The notes under the pieces: model-generated | What the model was told of the DNA's origin: nothing | The model's input: the letters and a program-made list of their open reading frames with translations, nothing else | Database searches by the model: none | Position numbers and translations under genes: made by a program | Assembly: GCA_028023455.1 (NCBI GenBank) | Contig: JAQFVV010006221.1 | Location: 5,499,011-5,563,010 of the forward strand | Reading direction: 5' to 3' | Length of the DNA: 64,000 nt | Source: Epiperipatus broadwayi | Lineage: Eukaryota > Onychophora > Udeonychophora > Euonychophora > Peripatidae | Shown: in pieces, positions 56,253-64,000 of the stretch | Layout: every line of letters starts with the position of its first letter | How positions within the stretch are numbered: position 1 is the stretch's first letter

Positions 56253-56775
56253 CCGATTTAAATAATTAATCTGCCTGAGATTTACCTGTCAAAGATTTAT
56301 CTAGGATGAAATGCTAAACAAAAAGAATAATCACCTAAACTAATCGACTGTCAGTAGGTAAGAGATTAAAGTTTGTTGTTCTTCCTTTCTCTGCAAAAAA
56401 AATAATCATTAATTACATACATTTACTAATAATAAGTAGTTGGATAGATTTTTGGACTACTAAAAAAAGTTTTATGATTCCAACACAACAAAGTAAACAT
56501 TTACTTTCAAGTATGAGACATATTAGTTTGTTAATTAAAATAGCACATTCTTTGTATGGGTGCGTGATAGCCTGTGTGTGAAAGATATGTTGTTAGTTTA
56601 TAAATGGGTTCAAAAGAGTGTAAAATCAGTTATAAATTGTAAATACAATACATGAATTAAAATTAAAAAATTTTATTAAATAAAAAACAATAATAGTACA
56701 ATGTAAGTATAAACACATTTTTAAATAAATAAAACAATAATAATTTTAAAACTTAAAACAACTATTTAATATATT
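56253..56775 (+). repeat. Spacer U copy 3 (U3), first part
   Basis: Collinear with U1 and U2. Starts GATTTAAATAATTAATCTGC after the LINE end and is interrupted after ACTATTTAATATATT by the element at 56776. Confidence 0.85.
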
Positions 56776-56849
56776 CATATAATTCTATAATTAAAACACT
56801 TCTTTTCTTTTCAAAAACTTTATTTGATGTGTATATATATATATATCCT

Positions 56850-56897
56850 CTTGTTCCAACGTTTCGACTATTTTTACTCTATAGTCATTTTCAAGGA
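56850..56897 (-). ncRNA. Hammerhead-like motif, left arm
   Basis: Minus-strand partner of the 57068-57110 motif: core TTGAAAA (56888-56894), stem II GACTA/TAGTC, GAAAC, then GTTGGAAC. Same two core deviations as its partner. Confidence 0.45.
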
Positions 56898-57067
56898 TCT
56901 AGAAAAAACATATTATATTATAACAAACTTCACATAATAAAATTAAAAAAACCAAAAAAATCAAAACAATATAAAAAACACAAAAAAATATATAAACCCC
57001 ATAAAAATTAAAAATAACGAAAATACATTATGTGAAGTTTGTTATAATGTAGTATGTTTTTTCTAGA

Positions 57068-57110
57068 TCCTTGACAATGACTATAGAGTAAAAATAGTCG
57101 AAACGTTGGA
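57068..57110 (+). ncRNA. Hammerhead-like motif, right arm
   Basis: TCC (57068-57070), core TTGACAA (57071-57077), one extra T, stem II GACTA/TAGTC (five perfect pairs), GAAA (57100-57103), a two-pair stem III AC/GT, T at 57107 as cleavage base, then GGA pairing with TCC. It deviates from consensus at C3 and G8, like the motif at 16701. Confidence 0.45.
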
Positions 57111-57139
57111 ACAAGTGGATATATATATTTTAACGAGCA

Positions 57140-59284
57140 CATAAGACGATACATTATTTTATTAGTAGTAAACATGAAAAAAATAAAAGTTCGCCAATAA
57201 AAACTTTTTTTTTAAGAATTAAAAATTGAAAATTAAAAAATCATCTTAAACTCACATATATATAAAATCGCACAGATAAAAAAAACTTATTAAAATAAAA
57301 CTTTATTAAAAATAGAAAAGGTATTTTAAAAACAAAAACTTAAAAAGATTTAATTGAAGATAAAAATATATCTTCAAGAATGTAGATAAATTAATTAATC
57401 TTTTGTAAAATAGAAATGATTATTTTAATTAGTCAATGTAAACTAGCCTTGGGCATTTAAATGTATAAGCAATGGTCAGATAGAAGAGAAAAACAATGGA
57501 ATCAGACCTCAGCAAAAGGACCATCACATCGATGATGTAATGTACATCGAATCCTTAAAATTAATATAAAAGGAAAAGTTTGGAAATTATTAGCTAGCTA
57601 TTAAAAAAGGACAGTGGTGTTATGTGTTAGTGCAGAGTTGAAAGAGAAGGGATTGAAAAGATGCACTCTTCAATCCCTTCAGTTTTGCTAAAGAAGAAAG
57701 AGAAATTACATCGTTTTCTACATTAAGGACCAGCTAAAGTAAAGACCTCCGGATGAATAAAAAACAATGGCTAACTGGATACAAATATCTTCAGTACGGC
57801 ATGGGAATTCCCATTCAGAATTACAAACAACTACAAATTATGGACCTTTTAAAATTGTAAGAGCTTTATATTCATTTGAAAACATAGAACCCTAAATTCT
57901 AAACCTTTTAGTACATAATACAAATAGAATCCTATCTGACCAATGTAAATTAATATTAATAATGTAATTTGATGTATTTTTTTTATTTACAATCATTTCC
58001 ATTTATTTTTTTTTGCTTTTTTAGGTTTTTATAATGATTTTAGTTTTTCGATAAATTAAATTATATAAATGTTAAACTTAAGTCAGGCATGTATGGCTAT
58101 ATAGATTTGTAAAGTTATATTAGGGGTGGGTAATCTTAGGTTATTTGTTTCATGGTTGAATTGGGTTAATGGATTGGATATATTGATGTAGTTAGTAGAT
58201 GAAATTTGAGTTTCACTATGGGCAGAATCGCTTATACGCCGCACACTTCCGTTTTGCCTATGGAAGGAATTATAAAACGTAGAATGCTGTTCTTTTCTAT
58301 GGAGTTTTTTTTATTGCTCTTCTTGTCAGATAGATGTAGTATTCCTATCTGATGAAAGGCAATTTCTTTTCTTAACCTTTTGTGCTGCCGTATTTCATAT
58401 TACATTGAATGCATCAATATATCAGATGAATAGACGTTAGTTTGACTGTGAACATTTAGCCTAGGGTTAAATAAGGATAGAAAATTTTCTTTCAAATGCA
58501 AATCTATGTAGTCTATTCATTCTCGACACTTTAAATAAAAATGCATTAAATTTAAGTTGGGTATGGAAGTTGCATGGATTTGTTATCGGTTAATTATGTT
58601 TTTGGTTTTCATATTTGATCAAAATATATAGACATTCGGTAAATAATGATACCTTACGGTGAGTATCTAAAATGTATTTATTCAGATGTCTTTTAAGTTA
58701 TTGGTGTCACTGCGGTATCTTACGATGAATACCAGTAAGTTTCTTGTATTCCCTATAAAATTGACAGTATCAATGACTTTATATTTTGATCGGTTGTTTA
58801 TTTTGAAATGTTTTTGACCATGTGATCTATGTAACTGATCTATACTCAACATTATAAAACAAACTTTCATAAATCCATCTGTGTGAACTTAATTAAAATG
58901 TAAACTTATAATATTATAAAAATTAAAATGTAAATTTAAATTCTAAAATCAAATTAAAATCTAAAATAAACATACTAAAATAAAAATGTTAAATTTTATA
59001 TATGTGTGCATAAATAAATGTTTGTATATTAATTACTGGCAGTGGCTTATTTTATTCTTTTTTTAAAATATTCTTAGATAAGAATTTATTGTAACTATAA
59101 ATCTCTGCTGTTCCATTGAGCTAGTGACAATGGGCTAATAACCGGATCATCAAAATATTAAAAAAAAAATATTTTTTTTTTGACTTATGTATCTGCCCAC
59201 TTTATAAATTTTTTTAGGTTCAAATGCCTAGATGGCGCCCTTTAGTGCAGATGACATTAGCTTTTAATTCTCCGGATCATTATA
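57140..59284. other. Interior of the 61-bp-TIR element, no gene recognised
   Basis: AT-rich with no frame above about 60 residues showing a motif. If a transposase was ever here it is beyond recognition by reading. Confidence 0.4.
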
Positions 59285-59345
59285 ATATATACATCAAATA
59301 AAGTTTTTGAAAAGAAAAGAAGTGTTTTAACTATAGAATTATATG

Positions 59346-62300
59346 GCTATATGTAATGTATATTTTCAAAACAAAAAAAGGATTGAGTCAAATTAGAAAA
59401 AAAAGTAAATGGATTTATTTAAAATATTATATTACTTAAAAGTGAAGTCCTTCTAATGATGTAAAATAAATTCTCTCAATAGGGTTTTGACTTCTTACAA
59501 TAACAAGATGAATGATTTGAAATCCAACCACTATCAATAAATGTTGAATAAATTTGTGGCTATTCAGTTTAGATTAGACAACTTCTTTTAATACAAAATA
59601 TTAAATGGTTGTCACTGCAGGAAAATCTAATGGATTTTCTTTTTTAAGAGAAGATTTATAAGTATTCTGGTTTATCAGGAATCTAAGCCAAATCTATGTG
59701 CTGTTCAAAGAAAGCGCTTTTAATCACTAAGGTCGAAGATTAAGGATTTCACGAAAAGCAAATTTTAGTGATTGCTTCATTGGTCAGTATAAAAAAGTAG
59801 AAAAACCCCAATAGTGCTTCAAAAACCATCTTGTGCTTGGTTATGTGATAACGGTACACATTCTGTCTACCGTTCAAATCCATCGTGAAAATAAGTGTCT
59901 TAATACTGTAAAAGTGTCCAAATTCTGATATTTAAGTCTACAAATTAGGTATAGGATTAATTAAATCCTTTAGCATCATGATCGGTAAAAGTGACTCAGT
60001 TCAGGATAAGTAATATAAGTCTTTTTTTGTGATAAAACGAAATTTCTTTAGTCGCCATATTGATATAAATACAGCTGACTTATAAACTGATTTTTATTAA
60101 TTGGCATTAATATTATAATGAATAATATTATACTTTTCATAACTCTTTGCAAATTGCTGTTTACTTAAGTAGTACAATGCTCTCAAGTGGAAGGTCCACG
60201 ATATCGAACACAAAATTCCGATCAGAGATACAAAAAAAACAGAGTAATCTTAAGCAAAGATAGCTACCTTTCTTAAATGATGTTGCCTGGAATCAATCGT
60301 GAAAACGGAAATCGGTAAACCAAACAAGCGCCAGAAAACCAGCACAAAGAACAAAACAACAGAAGAAACACATCTTATAAGCTTTAAAAAAGCTCAATAA
60401 TATTGCAGCTTTTTTTGAGCTAAGAAAATAGCTATGACGTCATAATATATATCTCTTTATTATGTAATAAAACAATTACAATTTTATTTATTCTATATTT
60501 TTATAGTCTTAAATAAAGCATTACTTTTACAATTTTTTAATATCTTATTAATAATTAAGTATAATTAAAAATATATATGTTTGCTTCGACAGAAAAAAAT
60601 GTTATTTATACGCCAAGATATTATATAAACTAATAGTTTTAATTGAAAATAGACAATGGTTCGAATTGATTTAAAAAAAATTCTTTTGGATTATACATGT
60701 ATATTCAACAGCTTTCTTTTTTGTTTCATGCAGTAAATAGTTTGTTTTTGGTCATTTCATAGACTATTTGAAATTGAGTTTTACATCATTAACGTTAATA
60801 ATTCGTAGATTTTAAAATGGAATATCGATTCTAATAATAGAGCAAAAAAAGAAATCCTAAAAGAAATATACACAATAAATAATGCATTACATATAAGTTA
60901 TAAGATAAACATCTAAATACATTTATATATTTGTCATACCTTGATTCTTCGTTCTGATTATTTGATAACTGGTAATGCTGGCTTAAATTTATTGGTGCTC
61001 ATTTTATTTCTGTGTGACTATTATCTATTTTTTGGAGGATTTCATCGATTTTGATTAATTTAAATACATACAGCGAATGTGATATATTGTTTATACGTCT
61101 ACACTCTCTCTATAAAAAACACATGATAGGTAGCAGCACTGCCGTCTATACTCTGAAATATATCAAATAGTTATGGTTTTTCCGCATATTGATGGAGGTT
61201 TTGGAGTCTTCTTCATCTGCTTCTGCATATTTGTTTGATTTTTGATATTCAAATTACATGGAATTATTGAAGAATTAGAGATTGTAGCACTTATGAACAT
61301 GCAATATATTTACCCCCCAAAAACAACATTATTGTCAATGTTAATGTCAGTTTCAGAATCATAGTATTATTGAAGCTCTTTGAGACTTTTGTCACTTGTT
61401 GATCTTATGTGGTTTCTTCTCCATATTTTGAAAGTGATTTTGCTCAATGAAACTGGCATACTTGATGGTTTTCTTGATTGATTGCACTAAATGTGAGAAT
61501 GACTGAAAATGAATTTTTACTTAGTACATGATTCCATTACAAAATTGTATTTCAAGCGAGTGTTCACCTTCAATCTTATTGGGTTACTCTCAATGTTGTT
61601 AACAAAAAAATAATGTTCATTGTTTTTTGCATCTAAGCATTGGTTCTGGTATATGTCAATGATATAGTAAACATCATATGCATTTTGAATTGTCCTCATT
61701 GTTTACAAAATAGGATGATGATTGATTCTCTTGCTTTGATTTGATAAATGTTGTGAGGCATACATTTCACTATGTACCCATATTCACAACAACTCAAGTA
61801 TTTTAGTTTTGATATGTTGATTAACAGTCTTGAAAGGTGGTTGTTTCTTTCAAAGTGTAGGCAAAAACAGTTGATGCTAAAATGCCACAATAATTAGGCA
61901 ATTATCTCAAGGACTTCTGCTGTAAATGCATTTGCTTTGAACTATGATTTTGTGCATTTATATTAAATATGTGGACTGGTGTTGATCGCATTTATGAAAC
62001 TTTTGTCATAACGTCTCAGAATTGTCTTTTGAGGGTCCTAGTGTCATATTCTTGTTTATAATATTTTAAAAGCTGCAACATTCTTGATTGGCAAACCATA
62101 ACTCATCTCTGACAGAATTGTTTTTGAGGTCTCAAATGGATTGCACTCATAAGAAAACACTGTCATGCAAGGTCCTGACTCATATGAAGTCTTGTATTCA
62201 CAATCTCCTAAGTCAACATGTAACACTTCCAACAAATTTAAGCTTGTTTGAAACAATTTGATATTTTGATATAAATTGGTATTGAACAAGTAGATGTTTA

Positions 62301-63029
62301 TTGAATGTCAAATATTTTTTTGTAAGGTCCATTATGTCAGTGTAAATTTTGTTCTGCCAAAATGTATATAGTTTCAAATGTTTTACATTAACTGAATTCA
62401 CCAGCAACTTAGGCAATATGATTGATCATTTTTGATAAACCACACCTCCATGTAATTTTCAAATGAATGTTTAGAATTGTGAAAAGCTTCTGTCATGAAG
62501 CCAAAATTTTCAAAATTAAAAAGCAATGGTTGGTTTAAAACTGAACCAGGTTGATCTGCAACTTTTCCTATGATAATATGAAATGTTTGTGGCAGTAAAA
62601 TTTGCAATAATTTGTTTGAATATTTTCTGGTTGCCACACCAATTGTGAAAATTGTTGTGCATTAATGTTGGTTGAAAATTCGAATAATTGGGCTATTTTT
62701 ACAAGCAAAGAAAAAAAATAGAAGTTACAACTGAAAAACTGCAGTTGAATTTAGATCTCAGTAATAAATGTTCTCATCGACATTTCTGATGAACAATAAT
62801 TAGTGTTGGTAGTTTATTGCCCATATTTTCCATGATTCACATGCACAATTCAGTAAACATTTAACTCACCACCCAATTGATGAGGCTATTATTTATTTCT
62901 TGGAGAATTAGATTGAATTTATGTATGGGGACAAATATACGCAGCCAGACTGATTTATCTTTAACATTGAAAATTCTCGCTCTAGGAAAAGGTGATAGGT
63001 TGCAGGACTGCCATAGTAAATTAGTACAT
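59346..63029 (+). repeat. Spacer U copy 3 (U3), second part
   Basis: From about 59410 it continues U (TTCTCTCAATAGGGTTTTGA, TAAGCCAAATCTATG). It then runs uninterrupted where U2 has the palindrome, long-TIR element and solo LTR. From 62127 to 63029 it extends beyond the point where A4 truncates U2; that part has no second copy in the window. No gene is supported: minus-strand frames at 62056-62637 are short and motif-free. Confidence 0.8.
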
Positions 63030-64000
63030 GGAGATGAGTAGGAATTCAGGTTGATCATTATATATGAGTTTTATAGATATAGAGAAAGTATATGATAGAG
63101 TATATAGAAATAGATTATGGGTAAGGTTAGCCAATGTAGGAATGGATGAAGGTTTAGTAAATATTATCAAGAAATTATATGAAAATAATTATTATACTTA
63201 CCAGTTAGGGGATACAGAATCAGTTAAAGTTAAAAATGGGGTGGGATTAAGGTGAGGATGCCCTATGTCACCTATTTGGTTTTTGTTGTTTTTGAGTGAA
63301 ATGGAGAAAGCAATAGAAATTCTAGAAAGATGGGTAGAGATACCATTAATAGGTGGCAAGGGAGTATATATTTTGTCAGGGTTTTTTTGCAGATGACATC
63401 TTTTTGTGTGCAGAAAGAATAGAAGATGTGGAAATTATGTTGAGGAAATGTGCAAGGGTGGGTAAAGAGATGGGGATAAATTTAGTGAAGAAAATACAAA
63501 TATAATGATGGTTAATACTGGGGAAAGAGAAGATGTAGAATTTTTGTTGGGGGGTATAAAGTTAAGTGTGGTGGATAGATATAGGTATTTGGGAATCATC
63601 GTATGTAATCAGGAAAATTGCTTGGATGAATGGGAGAAAAAATTGGTAAATGAAGCAAAGAAAAGAAAGGGTTTGGTAAAGAAACTAACAGTATTTTCAT
63701 ATAATAAATATGATGTAGCTAGAATAGTATGGAAGGGAGTTGCAGTAGCAGGATTAACATATGGTAATGATGCATTATGTGTTAGTAAAAAAGTTTTAGA
63801 TTCTTTAGAGAAAGTACAAAGGGAAGTAAAAAGACATGCATAAGAGGCAGAGATGTGGACAGCAAAGGAGGCAATTCAATAAGAAATGGGATGGTCAAGT
63901 TTTTATATGAGAAATGCAAAAAGTAAAATTAAAATTTTTGGTAGGTTGCAGTTTATGGCTAGTAAAAAATAACAAAAATAGTGTTCAATTGGGTTATGAG
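63030..64000 (+). pseudogene. LINE family A copy 6 (A6), 5'-truncated, runs off the window
   Basis: Starts in the RT at RNSG, then SFIDIEKVYDRVYRNRLW (63067), a LRxGCPMSPIWFLLFLSEM block (about 63247, Gln codon now TGA), and an FFADDIFLCAER box (about 63383) intact after a small frameshift. KLSVVDRYRYLGIIVCNQEN (63559) and GVAVAGLTYGNDALCVSK follow. It has fewer breaks than the other copies and continues beyond 64000. It is inserted about 900 bases further into spacer U than A4. Confidence 0.85.

Larger units (their letters stand above)
56837..57135. repeat. Inverted repeat resembling Penelope flanks, with hammerhead-like cores
   Basis: Arms of about 110 bases (56837-56945 and 57022-57135) share CTTGTTCCAACGTTTCGACT, AGTCATTTTCAAGGATCTAG and TTATAACAAACTTCACATAA. 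The loop is A-rich. The CGAAACGTTGGAAC block is typical of Penelope LTR-like repeats. Each arm carries a hammerhead-like core pointing outward from the loop. Confidence 0.75.
56776..59345. mobile_element. 2.6-kb element with 61-bp terminal inverted repeats
   Basis: CATATAATTCTATAATTAAA at the left and its near-complement at the right bound 61-base inverted repeats (56776-56836 and 59285-59345) that share AACACTTCTTTTCTTTTC and TTTATTTGATG blocks. It splits spacer U3. No transposase is recognisable inside. A Penelope-flank-like inverted repeat occupies 56837-57135. The small inverted motif GAAGGGATTGA/TCAATCCCTTC lies at about 57645-57680. The target duplication is not certain. Confidence 0.7.

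Noticed and set aside
58335-58370. CTGATGA at about 58350 followed by a short hairpin
   Set aside because: No GAAA follows stem II and no cleavage triplet or stem I can be formed, so not a hammerhead.
56776-59345. Assignment of the 61-bp-TIR element to the mariner superfamily because of TA-rich ends
   Set aside because: No TA target duplication can be shown in this TA-rich flank and no transposase is seen, so superfamily is left open.

Overview
This 64 kb window is very AT-rich eukaryotic DNA and looks like a metazoan genome. It has introns, ancient decayed transposons, long homopolymer runs and a 500-base assembly gap (18900-19399), and no bacterial-style genes. The species cannot be fixed from the sequence; an AT-rich invertebrate is the most natural reading. 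Nearly everything recognisable is mobile-element DNA. The only likely host coding sequence is two short exons (828-925 and 14968-15004). They splice in phase across a 14 kb intron and belong to a gene I do not recognise.

Left part (1-18899): a mosaic of old elements inside or next to that gene. It holds a decayed Penelope-like element on the minus strand (about 3840-5300), foldback repeats (7561-7747, 8141-8635, 12690-12863), a non-autonomous hAT transposon with an exact 8-bp target duplication (9042-10481), a decayed LINE (10840-12480), and a Penelope-like element with GIY-YIG endonuclease and inverted flanks (15128-16801).

The most interesting signal is a set of type-I hammerhead ribozyme motifs carried by several dispersed repeats (about 8241, 8427, 8950, 12770, 15185, 16701, 18547, 49344, 56850 and 57068). 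They have a CUGANGA-like box, a stem II, GAAA, a tiny stem III and a UH cleavage site, usually with a closable stem I. One 313-bp carrier (49178-49490) is flanked by an 11-bp duplication and is absent from the paralogous locus at 23922-23932, so it behaves as a mobile unit.

Right part (19400-64000): a macro-repeat. A LINE family (family A) is repeated six times in one orientation, separated by two alternating spacers (V and U): A1-V1-A2-U1-[LINE B, LTR element]-A3-U2-A4-V2-A5-U3-A6. Family A couples a CR1-type SGNH/GDSL esterase-like domain with an APE-type endonuclease, a reverse transcriptase and a C-terminal zinc knuckle; all copies are broken. Comparing paralogous spacers gives clean filled/empty pairs for later insertions: an RTE-like LINE with 11-bp target duplication (29446-32920), a solo LTR (41831-42416), a long-TIR element (51124-53065) and the hammerhead carrier. 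An LTR retrotransposon with a gag-like gene, no visible pol, a proline-tRNA-like primer site and a truncated right LTR fills 33112-38836. Spacer U2 also contains an exact 147-bp-arm palindrome (40088-40393).

There is no operon or pathway here. The elements interact by nesting, segmental duplication and probably by sharing retrotransposition machinery.
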